This document shows, piece by piece, positions 18,904-29,071 of a stretch of DNA of 64,000 nucleotides. The stretch's first letter is position 1, and each line of letters starts with the position of its first letter. The translations under genes and the position numbers were made by a program. The notes beneath the pieces are model-generated. The model made no database searches and had not been told where the DNA came from. It saw only the letters and a program-made list of their open reading frames with translations. This stretch comes from Sinorhizobium chiapasense (GTDB taxonomy: Bacteria > Pseudomonadota > Alphaproteobacteria > Rhizobiales > Rhizobiaceae), in NCBI RefSeq assembly GCF_036488675.1, contig NZ_CP133148.1, positions 558,001-622,000 on the forward strand, written 5' to 3'.

Positions 18904-21855
18904 ATGCGTGACAATACCCGCGCGGAAAATACGAACGCAAAGACCATGACAGAGACCGCTGAAAAGATCGATTATTCCTCCACCCTCTATCTGCCGCAGA
19001 CGGAGTTTCCGATGCGCGCCGGTCTGCCGCAGAAGGAGCCGGAGACGGTTGCCCGCTGGCAGAAGATGGGCCTCTACAAGAAGCTCCGCGCTTCCGCCGC
19101 TGGCCGCGAGAAGTTCGTCCTGCATGACGGCCCGCCCTATGCCAACGGCAACATCCATATCGGCCATGCGCTCAACAAGATCCTCAAGGACGTGATCAAC
19201 CGCTCGTTCCAGATGCGCGGCTTCGACGCCAACTACGTGCCGGGCTGGGACTGCCACGGCCTGCCGATCGAATGGAAGATCGAGGAGAAGTACCGCGAGA
19301 AGGGCAAGAACAAGGACGAGGTTCCGGTCAACGAGTTCCGCAAGGAGTGCCGTGATTTCGCCAGCGGCTGGATCGAGGTTCAGACCGAGGAGTTCAAGCG
19401 CCTTGGCATCGAAGGTGATTTCGAGCGGCCCTACACGACGATGAACTTCCACGCGGAAGCGCGTATCGCAGGCGAGTTGATGAAGATCGCCAAGGCCGGC
19501 CAGCTCTATCGTGGTTCGAAGCCGGTCATGTGGTCGGTTGTCGAACGCACCGCGCTCGCCGAGGCCGAGGTCGAGTATGCCGATGTCGAAAGCGACATGA
19601 TCTGGGTAAAGTTCCCGATCACAGAAGGCCCGGATGCATTGGCCGGTGCCTTTGTCGTGATCTGGACCACCACGCCCTGGACGATCCCCGGCAATCGTGC
19701 GATCGCCTATTCGTCCCGTTACGCCTATGGCCTCTATGAGGTCGCGACGGCCGAAAACGACTACGGCCCGCAACCGGGCGAAAAGCTGATCTTCGCCAAG
19801 CGTCTTGCCGAGGAGTCGGCTGCCAAGGCGAAGGTGACGTTCAACTTCGTCCGCGACGTCGAAGCAGACGAGCTCGGGGCGATCACCTGCGCCCATCCGC
19901 TCCACGGTCTCGGTGGCGGCTATGCCTTCCATGTGCCGTTGCTCGACGGGGATCACGTGACGGACGATGCCGGCACTGGCTTCGTTCACACGGCCCCCGG
20001 CCACGGCCGCGAAGACTTTGACGCCTGGATGGACAGCGCCCGCGCACTCGAAGCGCGCGGCATCTCCTCTGCGATCCCGTTCACGGTCGACGATGCCGGC
20101 TATTTCACCGCCGATGCTCCCGGCTTCGGCCCGGATGCGGAAGGTGGCGCAGGTCGCGTCATCGACGACAAGGGCAAGAAGGGCGATGCCAACGATCGCG
20201 TGATCAAGGCGCTGATCGCCCGCCACACGCTCTTTGCTCGTGGCCGCTTGAAGCACTCCTATCCACATTCCTGGCGGTCGAAGAAGCCGGTCATTTTCCG
20301 CAACACGCCGCAGTGGTTTGTCTACATGGACAAGGACTTCGGGGACGGCACGACGCTGCGCTCGCGTGCCTTGAAGGCGATCGACGGCACCCGCTTCGTG
20401 CCCGGTGCCGGCCAGAACCGTCTGCGTGCGATGATCGAGCAGCGGCCGGACTGGGTGCTTTCGCGCCAACGCGCCTGGGGCGTGCCGATCGCGATCTTCG
20501 CCGACGACCAGGGCGAAATCCTCATCGATGACGCCGTTAACGCGCGCATCCTCGAGGCCTTCGAAAAGGAGGGCGCCGACGCCTGGTTCGCCGAAGGCGC
20601 CAAGGAGCGTTTCCTCGGCAACGATCATGACCATGCCAAGTGGCATCAGGTCATGGACATTCTCGATGTCTGGTTCGATTCCGGTTCGACCCATACCTTC
20701 ACGCTGGAGGATCGTCCCGACCTGAAATGGCCGGCCGATGTCTACCTCGAGGGCTCCGACCAGCACCGCGGCTGGTTCCACTCGTCGCTGCTTGAAAGCT
20801 GCGCGACGCGCGGCCGTGCGCCCTACAACGCCGTCGTCACCCATGGCTTCACCATGGATGAGAAGGGCGAGAAGATGTCGAAGTCGAAGGGCAACACCGT
20901 CACACCGCAGGAGGTGATGAAGGATGCCGGTGCCGACATCCTGCGGCTCTGGGTGATGACGACGGATTATTGGGAGGATCAGCGTCTCGGCAAGACGATC
21001 ATCCAGACTAACATCGACGCCTATCGCAAGCTCAGGAACACCATCCGCTGGATGCTCGGCACGCTCGCTCATGACAAGGGCGAGGCGATCGCCCTTTCCG
21101 ACATGCCGGAACTCGAACAGTTGATGCTGCACCGGCTGGCCGAACTGGACCGGCTGGTGCGCGAAGGCTACGACGCCTTCGACTTCAAGCGGATCGCCCG
21201 TGCGCTTATCGATTTCTCGAATGTCGAACTGTCGGCCTTCTACTTCGATATCCGCAAGGACGCGCTCTACTGCGACGCACCGTCCTCGGTCCGCCGCCGC
21301 GCCGCACTGCAGGTCATCCGCACGCTGTTCGATTGCCTGGTGACCTGGCTCGCTCCGATGCTGCCCTTCACCACCGAGGAAGCCTGGCTCTCTCGCAACC
21401 CGGAAGCCGTCTCGGTGCATCTGGAGCAGTTCCCGACCGTGCCGGCGGAGTGGCGCAACGATGCGCTTGCCGAGAAGTGGCGCAAGATCCGTGAAGTGCG
21501 CAAGGTCGTGACCGGCGCACTCGAAATCGAGCGCAAGGACAAGCGTATCGGCTCGTCGCTGGAAGCGGCGCCTGTCGTGCACGTTGCGGATGCGGATTTG
21601 CGCCAGGCGCTCGACGGCCAGGATTTTGCCGAGATCTGCATCACGTCGGCGATCGAGGTCGTTGGCTCCGAGGGGCCGGCCGATGCCTTCGCGTTGCCGG
21701 ACGTCGCCAAGGTCAGCGTCGAGCCGAGGCTGGCCGAGGGCGAGAAATGCGCTCGCTCCTGGCGAATCACCACGGATGTCGGCTCCGATCCGCTCTATCC
21801 GGACGTTTCCGCTCGCGACGCGGCCGCCCTGAGAGAGCTTGGATTCAAGCCTTGA
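18904..21855 (+). CDS. ileS: Isoleucyl-tRNA synthetase
   Basis: Charges tRNA-Ile; class I enzyme of 983 residues from this start, or 969 from the ATG at 18946, and neither has a strong ribosome site. Catalytic motifs are HIGH at 85-88 ([14 protein letters not shown]) and KMSKS at 657-661. The CP1 editing domain is recognisable ([29 protein letters not shown] region). The C-terminal zinc ribbon of the E. coli type is degenerate: [10 protein letters not shown] keeps only the first of four cysteines and the second pair is absent ([12 protein letters not shown]). This may be normal for the alphaproteobacterial subgroup. Confidence 0.97.
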   Translation: MRDNTRAENTNAKTMTETAEKIDYSSTLYLPQTEFPMRAGLPQKEPETVARWQKMGLYKKLRASAAGREKFVLHDGPPYANGNIHIGHALNKILKDVINRSFQMRGFDANYVPGWDCHGLPIEWKIEEKYREKGKNKDEVPVNEFRKECRDFASGWIEVQTEEFKRLGIEGDFERPYTTMNFHAEARIAGELMKIAKAGQLYRGSKPVMWSVVERTALAEAEVEYADVESDMIWVKFPITEGPDALAGAFVVIWTTTPWTIPGNRAIAYSSRYAYGLYEVATAENDYGPQPGEKLIFAKRLAEESAAKAKVTFNFVRDVEADELGAITCAHPLHGLGGGYAFHVPLLDGDHVTDDAGTGFVHTAPGHGREDFDAWMDSARALEARGISSAIPFTVDDAGYFTADAPGFGPDAEGGAGRVIDDKGKKGDANDRVIKALIARHTLFARGRLKHSYPHSWRSKKPVIFRNTPQWFVYMDKDFGDGTTLRSRALKAIDGTRFVPGAGQNRLRAMIEQRPDWVLSRQRAWGVPIAIFADDQGEILIDDAVNARILEAFEKEGADAWFAEGAKERFLGNDHDHAKWHQVMDILDVWFDSGSTHTFTLEDRPDLKWPADVYLEGSDQHRGWFHSSLLESCATRGRAPYNAVVTHGFTMDEKGEKMSKSKGNTVTPQEVMKDAGADILRLWVMTTDYWEDQRLGKTIIQTNIDAYRKLRNTIRWMLGTLAHDKGEAIALSDMPELEQLMLHRLAELDRLVREGYDAFDFKRIARALIDFSNVELSAFYFDIRKDALYCDAPSSVRRRAALQVIRTLFDCLVTWLAPMLPFTTEEAWLSRNPEAVSVHLEQFPTVPAEWRNDALAEKWRKIREVRKVVTGALEIERKDKRIGSSLEAAPVVHVADADLRQALDGQDFAEICITSAIEVVGSEGPADAFALPDVAKVSVEPRLAEGEKCARSWRITTDVGSDPLYPDVSARDAAALRELGFKP

Positions 21856-21989
21856 CGCATCGTTTTGCCGGGTGAATTGCGCTTGCCGCGTTCATCCGGT
21901 ACAACCTGCCCGAAATTTGGCGGATTTTTCGGCCAAGGGGGCGCTGAGTGGCCGCGGCATGTGGGGTGCGGCTGGCTGGAAGGAAATTC

Positions 21990-22610
21990 ATGGAAATGAC
22001 GCGAGAGTTGCGAGTTGTCGCCAGCATTGCCGCTATCGTGGCCGGCGGCTTGGTGCTTTCGGGCTGCATCGGCGGTCCAACCTATGGTACGGACAAGACG
22101 GCCGGCGAACATCTGCTCGACGACCTTGGCAGCGCTGTGAGCCTTGCCCCGCCGAAGCGCGATCCGGTCAAATATCAACCCCGCCCGGCGCTCGTGCTGC
22201 CGCCGCAGGGGCAGCAGACGGCTCTCATCGAACCGCAGCAGTCGCTGGCGAGCCGCGAGACCAATCCGCAGTGGGTCGAGTCGCCTGAGGAAACGCGCGA
22301 GCGCCTGCGTGACGAGGCCGACGCCAACAAGAACGATCCCAACTATGTCTCGCCATTGGCGAAGGCGAGCGCCAATGGCCGCCGTCTTTCGGCCAAGGAA
22401 CAGCAGGAGGCGTATCGGGAGGCCCGCAAGATCGAGATGGGCGCGTATTCGGACAAGCGTCGCTTCTTGAGCGATCCGCCGCTCGATTATCGCCGCCTTC
22501 CGGAGGGCGCCGAAACGGACCTCGGCGAGCCGGAAAAGGTGAAGGAGCGCCGCCGCAAGAAGGACGCGCAGATCGCAAACAGCGGCACCAAGTGGTGGTG
22601 GCCGTTCTAA
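21990..22610 (+). CDS. Conserved lipoprotein of unknown function
   Basis: About 206 residues from the ATG at 21990, which has GGAAGGAAA just upstream; the frame is open from a GTG at 21948. The N-terminus is a lipoprotein signal with lipobox LVLSGC, so the protein should be lipid-anchored, probably in the outer membrane. The mature part is charged and probably extended or helical (PEETRERLRDEADANKNDPNY, SAKEQQEAYREARKIEMGAY) and ends in a basic stretch and WWWPF. I do not recognise a domain. It lies 134 bp after ileS and 3 bp before a GNAT gene, so it is likely co-transcribed with it. Confidence 0.75.
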   Translation: MEMTRELRVVASIAAIVAGGLVLSGCIGGPTYGTDKTAGEHLLDDLGSAVSLAPPKRDPVKYQPRPALVLPPQGQQTALIEPQQSLASRETNPQWVESPEETRERLRDEADANKNDPNYVSPLAKASANGRRLSAKEQQEAYREARKIEMGAYSDKRRFLSDPPLDYRRLPEGAETDLGEPEKVKERRRKKDAQIANSGTKWWWPF

Positions 22611-22613
22611 GCC

Positions 22614-23093
22614 ATGGCAGCCAGCATTCGCAACGCCGTGCCGGAAGACGCAGAGACGATTCTGCGCTTCATCACCGAGCTCGCGATCTACGAAAAGGCG
22701 GGGCATGAGGTCGAGGCGACCGTCGAGCGCTTGCAAGCGTCGCTTTTCGGTCCGGACGCCATCACCCATGCGGTTATCTGCGAGGTCGACGGCGTGCCTG
22801 CCGGCTTCGCCATCTGGTTCTACAGCTTTTCCACCTGGCAAGCGCGCAAGGGTCTTTATCTCGAAGACCTCTATGTCACGCCCGAATACCGCGGTTCGGG
22901 CGCCGGCAAACTGCTTCTGAAGCATCTCGCGCGCATCGCCATTGCGGAAGGATGCGGCCGCTTCGAATGGAGCGTTCTCGATTGGAACGAGCCGGCTATC
23001 CGTGTTTACGAGGCAGTCGGCGCGGAGCCCATGTCGGAATGGAAGCGCTATCGGCTTGCAGGAGCCGCGCTGAAGGCGCTTGCTGACGATTAA
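22614..23093 (+). CDS. GNAT family N-acetyltransferase
   Basis: A 159-residue acetyl-CoA-dependent acyltransferase. The acetyl-CoA site motif A is LYLEDLYVTPEYRGSGAGKLLL, and the C-terminal motif B is WSVLDWNEPAIRVYEAVGAEPM. The overall pattern resembles the spermidine/diamine acetyltransferase (SAT1-like) branch. It begins 3 bp after the lipoprotein stop and is convergent with tadA, with 12 bp between the stops. The substrate is not determined. Confidence 0.9.
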   Translation: MAASIRNAVPEDAETILRFITELAIYEKAGHEVEATVERLQASLFGPDAITHAVICEVDGVPAGFAIWFYSFSTWQARKGLYLEDLYVTPEYRGSGAGKLLLKHLARIAIAEGCGRFEWSVLDWNEPAIRVYEAVGAEPMSEWKRYRLAGAALKALADD

Positions 23094-23105
23094 CCGCTGC
23101 GCCGG

Positions 23106-23555
23106 TCAGCGCTTGCCGGCAAAGAAATCGCGAAGGATATCGGCGGCTTCCCGTTCGGCAAGGCCGGAATAGACGTCCGGGACGTGATGGCACGTGGGCG
23201 ACGCATAGAACCTGACGCCGCTGTCCACCGCGCCGCCCTTCGGGTCCTCCGCGCCGTAATAGAGGCGGCGTATTCGGGCGAAGGAGATCGCCGCGGCGCA
23301 CATAGTGCAGGGTTCCAGCGTGACGTAGAGGTCCGCACCCACCAGCCGTTCGTCGCCGACGCGGGCGGCGGCCTGGCGGATCGCCTCGATCTCGGCATGG
23401 GCGGTAACATCGTTCAGTTCGCGCGTGCGGTTTCCGGCAGCGGCGACGATCTTGCCGTCGAGCACGACGACGGCGCCGATCGGCACTTCGCCGCGTGCTG
23501 CCGCTTTCCGGGCCTCTTCGAGGGCCGCATCCATGAAGCGTGTCGTATCCGTCAT
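23106..23555 (-). CDS. tadA: tRNA-specific adenosine deaminase
   Basis: Converts A34 to inosine in the anticodon of tRNA-Arg. The 149-residue protein starts at MTDTTRFMDAALEEA; longer upstream readings run into the divergent rluB promoter region and beyond. The cytidine-deaminase-fold zinc site is complete: HAE (His53, Glu55) and PCTMC (Cys83, Cys86). It is divergent from rluB, with 73 bp between the two starts. Confidence 0.95.
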   Translation of the reverse strand: MTDTTRFMDAALEEARKAAARGEVPIGAVVVLDGKIVAAAGNRTRELNDVTAHAEIEAIRQAAARVGDERLVGADLYVTLEPCTMCAAAISFARIRRLYYGAEDPKGGAVDSGVRFYASPTCHHVPDVYSGLAEREAADILRDFFAGKR

Positions 23556-23628
23556 CGCTCGATCAATAATTTCTCTTAACCCACGGCGCTTGACCTGATA
23601 GGACAGCCGCAAAAGGCAGGCAACACAA

Positions 23629-25419
23629 ATGACATCCAAAGACAAGTCCACGCGGCCCGGCGGCAAGACCAACGGCCGGGAAAAGAAACCTCGTTCCGGT
23701 GACAAGAAGGCCGGCGCCACCGCGTCCGCCAAGGCCCGGCCGGCTGTAGCCGCGCCCGGTGCGGATGAGCCGCAGCGCATCTCGAAGATCCTCTCGCGCG
23801 CCGGCGTTGCCTCCCGCCGCGACGTCGAGCGGATGATCATGGAAGGGCGCGTCAAGCTCAACGGTGTCGTGCTCGACACGCCTGTCGTCAACGCAACGCT
23901 TGCCGACAGCATCGAGGTCGACGGTCATCCGATCCGCGGCATCGAGCGCACGCGTCTCTGGCTTTATCACAAGCCCGCCGGGTTGGTGACGACCAATGCC
24001 GATCCGGAAGGCCGACCGACGGTTTTCGAGAACTTGCCGGAAGGGCTGCCGCGCGTGCTTTCGATCGGCCGCCTCGACATCAACACCGAAGGCCTCCTGC
24101 TCTTGACCAATGATGGCGGCCTTGCTCGCGTGCTCGAGCTGCCCTCCACCGGCTGGCTGCGTCGATATCGCGTGCGCGCGCACGGCGAGATCGATCAGGA
24201 AGCGCTCGACCGGCTGAAAGATGGCATCGCGGTCGACGGCGTGCTCTACGGGGCAATCGAAGCGACGCTCGATCGGGTTCAGGGATCAAACGTCTGGATC
24301 ACCATGGGCCTGCGAGAAGGCAAGAACCGCGAGATCAAGAACGTGCTCGGCGCGCTTGGTCTCGATGTCAATCGACTGATCCGCATTTCCTATGGCCCCT
24401 TCCAGCTGGGCGACCTGCCGGAAGGCCATGTTCAGGAAATTCGCGGCCGCACACTGAGGGACCAACTCGGCCCGCGCCTGATCGAGGACGCGAAGGCGAA
24501 TTTCGACGCGCCTCTCTACAATGATCAGCCGGCGGCCGAGAGGGACCATCACGACGAGGCTGCGGAGGATGCCGGCAAGCCGGAGCGCGCCGGGAGGCGA
24601 GAAAGGCCCGAGGACAAGCGCGAGCGCGCGCTTGCGCGTCTCGACACGCGTCGCGACGAAGGCCGCTCCCGCGATCGTGGTGAGCGTCCCGCCGGCAGGT
24701 CCGCCGACCGTCCGGCTCGGGTTCCGGCAAAACGCAGCCGCACCGCCAATGTCTGGATGGCGCCGGGCGCACGCCCGATAGCCGAAAAGAAGCCAAAGTC
24801 GGCGGATGAGCCATCGGCGACGCCCGTTCGACGCGAGCGTCCGGAAGGCGCACCGAAGACAAAACGCTATGGCCGCACCAAGGACGGCCTGGCGACGAAG
24901 ACATCGGGAAAGTTCGATCCCGACCGCAAAGGCGCCGCAGCCAAGGGCGCTGCCCGCCCGGAGCGCGCTCCGCGGCCGTCCGTCAGGCGCGGGGATGAAG
25001 ATGGGGACTGGATCAGCGCGAGCGAGCCGGTGCGCCGCAAGGACGACACGCGCGACGCTGGCTTCGACCGACGTCGGCCCTTTGACGCAGGAGAGCGGAA
25101 ATCGCGCGATCACGGCGATCGGCCACCGCGGCGCGAAAGCAGTGAACGCACGCGCGCGGAGCGCCCGGCACGCGCCGGCGGCGAGAATCGCGCATTCTCC
25201 GGAAAACCGCGGACAAGCCGCAGCGAAGGCGATCGACCTCAAGGTCGCGAGGGCGGCAACCGCCCCTCCGGTGACCGGCCTCGCGGAAAGCCCGCCGGCA
25301 AGCCCAGTGTAGGGAAATCGCCCGGCCAGCGCTCCGGCGGCCCTCGTGGCGGCAAGCCGGGCGGTGGCAAGCCAGGCGGCCGCCCTGGCGGCGGCAAGCC
25401 GCGAGGCAAGGGAAAGTAA
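23629..25419 (+). CDS. rluB: Pseudouridine synthase RluB family with ~300-residue basic C-terminal extension
   Basis: Isomerises a uridine of 23S rRNA (the RluB/RsuA family acts on helix 89 or related sites). The S4 RNA-binding domain spans about 50-97 (RISKILSRAGVASRRDVE). The catalytic domain spans about 108-280, with the active-site Asp150 in GRLDINTEG. Residues ~300-596 form a disordered tail dominated by Arg, Gly, Asp, Pro and Lys, ending in repeated G-GKPGG-type units. E. coli RluB is only 291 residues, so the tail doubles the protein. The frame is intact throughout. rsmD follows at once, giving a two-gene rRNA modification unit. Confidence 0.93.
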   Translation: MTSKDKSTRPGGKTNGREKKPRSGDKKAGATASAKARPAVAAPGADEPQRISKILSRAGVASRRDVERMIMEGRVKLNGVVLDTPVVNATLADSIEVDGHPIRGIERTRLWLYHKPAGLVTTNADPEGRPTVFENLPEGLPRVLSIGRLDINTEGLLLLTNDGGLARVLELPSTGWLRRYRVRAHGEIDQEALDRLKDGIAVDGVLYGAIEATLDRVQGSNVWITMGLREGKNREIKNVLGALGLDVNRLIRISYGPFQLGDLPEGHVQEIRGRTLRDQLGPRLIEDAKANFDAPLYNDQPAAERDHHDEAAEDAGKPERAGRRERPEDKRERALARLDTRRDEGRSRDRGERPAGRSADRPARVPAKRSRTANVWMAPGARPIAEKKPKSADEPSATPVRRERPEGAPKTKRYGRTKDGLATKTSGKFDPDRKGAAAKGAARPERAPRPSVRRGDEDGDWISASEPVRRKDDTRDAGFDRRRPFDAGERKSRDHGDRPPRRESSERTRAERPARAGGENRAFSGKPRTSRSEGDRPQGREGGNRPSGDRPRGKPAGKPSVGKSPGQRSGGPRGGKPGGGKPGGRPGGGKPRGKGK

Positions 25420-25425
25420 TTGGCC

Positions 25426-25986
25426 GTGCGCATCGTCGGGGGAGAGTTTCGCGGCCGCGCCCTGGCCACGCCGAAATCCAACGATATCCGTCCGACCACC
25501 GATCGGACGCGTGAAAGCCTGTTCAATATCTTGAGCCACGCCTATGCGGAAGCGCTCGATGGCACCCGTGTACTCGATCTCTTTGCCGGCACCGGCGCTG
25601 TCGGGCTCGAAGCCTTGTCGCGCGGCTGCAGGCATGCGCTCTTCGTCGAGCAGGCCGTCGAGGGCAGGGGGCTGCTTCGGACCAATATCGAGACGCTCGG
25701 ACTTCAGGGGCGCGCCAAGATATTCCGTCGCGACGCCACCGATCTCGGGCCGGTCGGGACGATGGAGCCGTTTCACCTGGTTTTCGCGGATCCGCCTTAT
25801 GGCAAGGGGCTCGGCGAGCGCGCACTTGCAGCCGCCGCGGCGGGCAAGTGGCTCGTCCCGGGCGCACTGGCAATTCTGGAGGAACGCGCCGACGTTGAGC
25901 CGCGGCCGCCGGTCGAGTTCGAGCCGCTCGATGTGCGCGCATTCGGTGACACGCGGATGCATTTCTACCGATTCCGCGGCGATTGA
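25426..25986 (+). CDS. rsmD: 16S rRNA (guanine-966-N2)-methyltransferase
   Basis: SAM-dependent enzyme that modifies 16S rRNA in the 30S subunit. The SAM-binding motif I is VLDLFAGTGAVGLEALSRG and the catalytic motif IV is ADPPYGKG (D/N-PPY type). The N-terminal VRIVGGEFRGRAL is typical of the family. I use the GTG at 25426 because AAGGGAAAG ends 9 nt before it; a TTG at 25420, next to the rluB stop, is the alternative. A repeat element starts directly after the TGA. Confidence 0.94.
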   Translation: MRIVGGEFRGRALATPKSNDIRPTTDRTRESLFNILSHAYAEALDGTRVLDLFAGTGAVGLEALSRGCRHALFVEQAVEGRGLLRTNIETLGLQGRAKIFRRDATDLGPVGTMEPFHLVFADPPYGKGLGERALAAAAAGKWLVPGALAILEERADVEPRPPVEFEPLDVRAFGDTRMHFYRFRGD

Positions 25987-26093
25987 CTACTGCATGATTC
26001 CTTAAATCGGAATCGATTTAAGGACAAAATCATGCAGCAATTCAAAGTGCTACAGCGACCTTTGCGCGTCCGATTGGACGCGCGTCGCTGTAG
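25987..26093 (+). repeat. RIME1-type element, copy 6, abutting the rsmD stop codon
   Basis: Full 107-bp copy: CTACTGCATGA, AAATCGGAATCGATTT, CATGCAG, CAATTCAAAGTG, CTACAGCGACC..GTCGCTGTAG. Its first base follows the rsmD TGA (25984-25986) with no spacer, so it probably forms the 3' end of that transcript. Confidence 0.9.
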
Positions 26094-26146
26094 ACCCGCG
26101 TGCGGCGACCGATCGAGTGCCCGTCGGATGAATGGAGACGAGCGTG

Positions 26147-27025
26147 ATGAGGAAGGATACCCTTTCTGAAATCGCGAAGCCTTCCGCGAGGCGAAGCCCC
26201 TCGGTTGCGCTCGCGCTCGGAGGCGGGGGCGCACGGGGGCTTGCGCATATCCACATCATCGAAGCCCTCGACGAGATGGGTATTCAGCCCGTCGCGATCG
26301 CCGGCTCGTCGATCGGAGCACTCATGGGCGCCGGCATGGCGGCGGGGATGCGCGGGGAAGAGATACGGCATCATGTTCTGTCGACCGTCGGCCATCGCGG
26401 CGAAGTGCTTAACCGGCTGTGGCAGCTGCGGCCGGCCAGTCTTGCCGAGGCGATGTCGAGCGGCTTCCGCTTCGGCCAGTTCAACATCGAGCGGGTCCTG
26501 AAGGCCTTTCTGCCCGAGGCGATCCCGAGCCGCTTTTCCGATCTGCTGATCCCGTTGAAAGTCATGGCGACGGACTACTATGGCCAGACGGAACGCGTTT
26601 GTGAAAGCGGTGACCTTCACAGGGCGCTTGCCGCCTCCGCTGCCCTGCCGGCCGTGTTCACGCCGGTGAAAATCGATGGCCGCGTGATGATCGACGGCGG
26701 CATCTACAATCCGATCCCGTTCGACCACTTGCGCGGCCTGGCCGACATCGTCGTCGCCATCGATGTCGTCGGCGGCCCGGACGGCGACGGGCGAACCATA
26801 CCGAGCCGTATCGACAGCCTGTTCGGCGCAAGCCAACTGATGATGCAATCCATCATAGCGATGAAGATGAAAAACGGCGCACCCGACCTACTGCTGCGCC
26901 CCGATGTCGGGCGCTTCCGTGTCCTCGATTTCTTGCGCGCCTACGAGGTCCTCGCCGCGACGGCGGGTACCAAGGAGCAATTCAAGCGTGCGCTTTCCGA
27001 GCGGATCGAGAGCTGGAACGACTAA
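26147..27025 (+). CDS. Patatin-like phospholipase (RssA/NTE type)
   Basis: Serine lipid acyl hydrolase with a Ser-Asp dyad. The oxyanion loop is GGGGARG, the nucleophile elbow is GSSIG and the catalytic Asp lies in DGG (MIDGGIYNPIP). Length is about 292 residues from the ATG at 26147, preceded by GGAG; an ATG 15 bp upstream is the alternative. No signal peptide or membrane helix is evident. It stands alone between two repeat copies. The lipid substrate is unknown. Confidence 0.9.
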   Translation: MRKDTLSEIAKPSARRSPSVALALGGGGARGLAHIHIIEALDEMGIQPVAIAGSSIGALMGAGMAAGMRGEEIRHHVLSTVGHRGEVLNRLWQLRPASLAEAMSSGFRFGQFNIERVLKAFLPEAIPSRFSDLLIPLKVMATDYYGQTERVCESGDLHRALAASAALPAVFTPVKIDGRVMIDGGIYNPIPFDHLRGLADIVVAIDVVGGPDGDGRTIPSRIDSLFGASQLMMQSIIAMKMKNGAPDLLLRPDVGRFRVLDFLRAYEVLAATAGTKEQFKRALSERIESWND

Positions 27026-27085
27026 GGCGGGTCCGCCCTTTGAAATTGCGTATTTCCGGACGGAAAACCCTTACACACTTTTCCG

Positions 27086-27188
27086 ACAGCGCCGCGCGTC
27101 TTATGAGACGCGCAAAGGACGCTGTAGCACTTTGAATTGCTGCATGTTTTTATCCTCAAATCGGCTACGATTTAAGGATACATGCAGG
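27086..27188 (-). repeat. RIME1-type element, copy 7
   Basis: Inverted copy: ACAGCGCCGCGCGTC..GACGCGCAAAGGACGCTGTAG, CAATTC linker, GCTGCATG, AAATCGGCTACGATTT, ACATGCAG. It lies between the convergent ends of the patatin and Kef genes. Confidence 0.88.
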
Positions 27189-27214
27189 AGAATTGCTTGT
27201 AAGCGAGGCCTCTG

Positions 27215-29071
27215 TCAGTCGCTCTGCGCCAACGTTTCGTCCTGCTGCCGATCTTCCGCCGGAAGGGTCGGCAGGATCCGCTCCTCGGTGTCGGCGGAGT
27301 GGTTCACTTCACGTTTTGGTTTGACCAACGGCTCCGGCCTGACCGGCCGCGAGTGCAGCATGTCGCGGCCCGCGGTGATGCCCTCGGCTTCCTGCAGAAC
27401 GAGCCGCGCTTCGTCGCGACGGCGGATATCGTCCATGATGGCGATTGCATCTTCGTTGCCGACACCCAGCGCTTCCAGCGTCTTGCGACCAAAGAGAAGT
27501 CCGGATTCGAAGGTTTCGCGCAGTTCGTAGTCGACGCCCCGTGCGCGCAGTTCCAGCGTGTGCAGCCGGTCGTAGGAACGGGCGAAGATACGGGCGTTCG
27601 GGTACTCGGCCTGGACGAGACTGATGATCCTGTCCGTCGTTTCCTTCTTCTGCGTGCAGACCGCGACGAGCTTTGCGCGCTCTATGCCGGCCGCCCGCAG
27701 TACGTCAAGCCGGGTGCCATCGCCGAAATAGATGCGAAAGCCGAAGGTTGCGGCCTGGCGCACGCGCGCGGCGGAATGATCGATGATGGTCACGTCGCGG
27801 CCGCCGGCGAGCAGGATCTGTGCGGCGATCTGGCCGAAACGGGAGAAGCCGATCATCAGCACGTCGGCGCCGGCACCTTCGAAGTCCTCCTCGATCTCGT
27901 CGGCCATTTCCTCCTGCTCGTGCATCAGCCGCTTCGAGAGCATGGCTGCGACAGGTGTCAGCGCCATCGAGAGCGTCACGATGGCGACGAGCAGCGACGA
28001 GGTTCCCTGTGAAAAGACCCCCGCCGCAGCCGCCGCGGTGAAAAGCACGAAGCCAAATTCGCCGCCCTGGGGCAGAAGAAGGCCGATGCGGAGCGCATCG
28101 TTGTGGCGCGAGCCGGTGATGCGGCAGAGCCAGTAGAGCACGAGGCTCTTCACCAGCATCAGCAACGGCACCGCGACGATGATCAGCAGATAGTTTTCAA
28201 CGATGACGTCGAGTTCCAGCGATAGGCCGACGGCCATGAAGAACAACGCCTGAAGAATGCCGCGAAAGGGTTCGATGTCGGCTTCGAGTTCATGGCGATA
28301 GGACGATTCCGCCAGAAGCACGCCGGCGAGAAAGGCGCCCATCGCCATGGAAAGACCGGCAAGCTGCATCATTGTCGCCGCACCCATGACGACGAGAAGG
28401 GCTGCCGCGATCATGACATCGCGAGCTCCGGTGCGGGCGATCACCTGGAAGAGCGGATTGAGCAGATAACGGCCCGCGAAGAAGAGAACGGCGACGGCGC
28501 TGACCGCAATCGCGAAGTCCTGAAACGGCGTCGTCGCGTCTTCCGGTGCCTGCGCTGCCATCAAGGGGATCAGGGCGAGCAGCGGAACGATCGCCAGGTC
28601 CTGCAGCAGCAGGATGGAAAAGGCGCGCTGGCCGTATCGCGTATTCGTGTCGTTGCTCTCGTCGAGGATCTGCATTGCAAAGGCCGTCGACGAGAGGGCA
28701 AGCCCGAAGCCGGCAATGATGCTTCCCCTCCATTCGAGAAGGCCGGCGAATGCGATCACGAAGGACAGAGCGAGACCGGTCAGGACAACCTGTGCAGCAC
28801 CCAGCCCAAAAATATCGCGCCGCATTTGCCACAGGCGCGATGGCTTCAATTCAAGGCCGATGACAAAGAGCAGGAACACGACGCCGAGTTCCGAAACGTG
28901 CAGGATCTCCTCGCCATCCCTGATCGTCTGCGCGACCGGGCCGATCAGGATGCCGGCTGCAAGGTAGCCGAGAATCGTGCCGAGCCCCAGGCGCTTGAAG
29001 ACTGGCGCCGCGATCACGGCGCCGCCGAGCAGCATTAGCGCCTGGGTATAGAGAAACGATGTCGTTTGCAT
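27215..29071 (-). CDS. Kef-type K+/H+ antiporter (CPA2 family) with RCK domain
   Basis: Inner-membrane cation/proton antiporter. About 618 residues from the ATG at 29071 (MQTTSFLYTQALML). The first ~390 residues form the CPA2 membrane domain with many hydrophobic helices, including FVIGLELKPSRLW and LSSTAFAMQILDES, as in KefB/KefC. A cytosolic RCK/TrkA-N nucleotide-binding domain follows (VLMIGFSRFGQIAAQILLAGG..VTIID). The C-terminal tail is charged and variable. KefB/C are gated by glutathione adducts; no ancillary KefF/G gene is next to it. An earlier ATG 21 bp upstream is possible. Confidence 0.93.
   Translation of the reverse strand: MQTTSFLYTQALMLLGGAVIAAPVFKRLGLGTILGYLAAGILIGPVAQTIRDGEEILHVSELGVVFLLFVIGLELKPSRLWQMRRDIFGLGAAQVVLTGLALSFVIAFAGLLEWRGSIIAGFGLALSSTAFAMQILDESNDTNTRYGQRAFSILLLQDLAIVPLLALIPLMAAQAPEDATTPFQDFAIAVSAVAVLFFAGRYLLNPLFQVIARTGARDVMIAAALLVVMGAATMMQLAGLSMAMGAFLAGVLLAESSYRHELEADIEPFRGILQALFFMAVGLSLELDVIVENYLLIIVAVPLLMLVKSLVLYWLCRITGSRHNDALRIGLLLPQGGEFGFVLFTAAAAAGVFSQGTSSLLVAIVTLSMALTPVAAMLSKRLMHEQEEMADEIEEDFEGAGADVLMIGFSRFGQIAAQILLAGGRDVTIIDHSAARVRQAATFGFRIYFGDGTRLDVLRAAGIERAKLVAVCTQKKETTDRIISLVQAEYPNARIFARSYDRLHTLELRARGVDYELRETFESGLLFGRKTLEALGVGNEDAIAIMDDIRRRDEARLVLQEAEGITAGRDMLHSRPVRPEPLVKPKREVNHSADTEERILPTLPAEDRQQDETLAQSD

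Noticed and set aside
18862..21582. 906-codon open frame on the minus strand
   Set aside because: Antisense to ileS and rich in Arg, Asp and Gly in the pattern typical of shadow frames.
24286..25962. 558-codon minus-strand frame across rluB and rsmD
   Set aside because: Antisense to two well-supported genes; arises from the low-complexity rluB tail.
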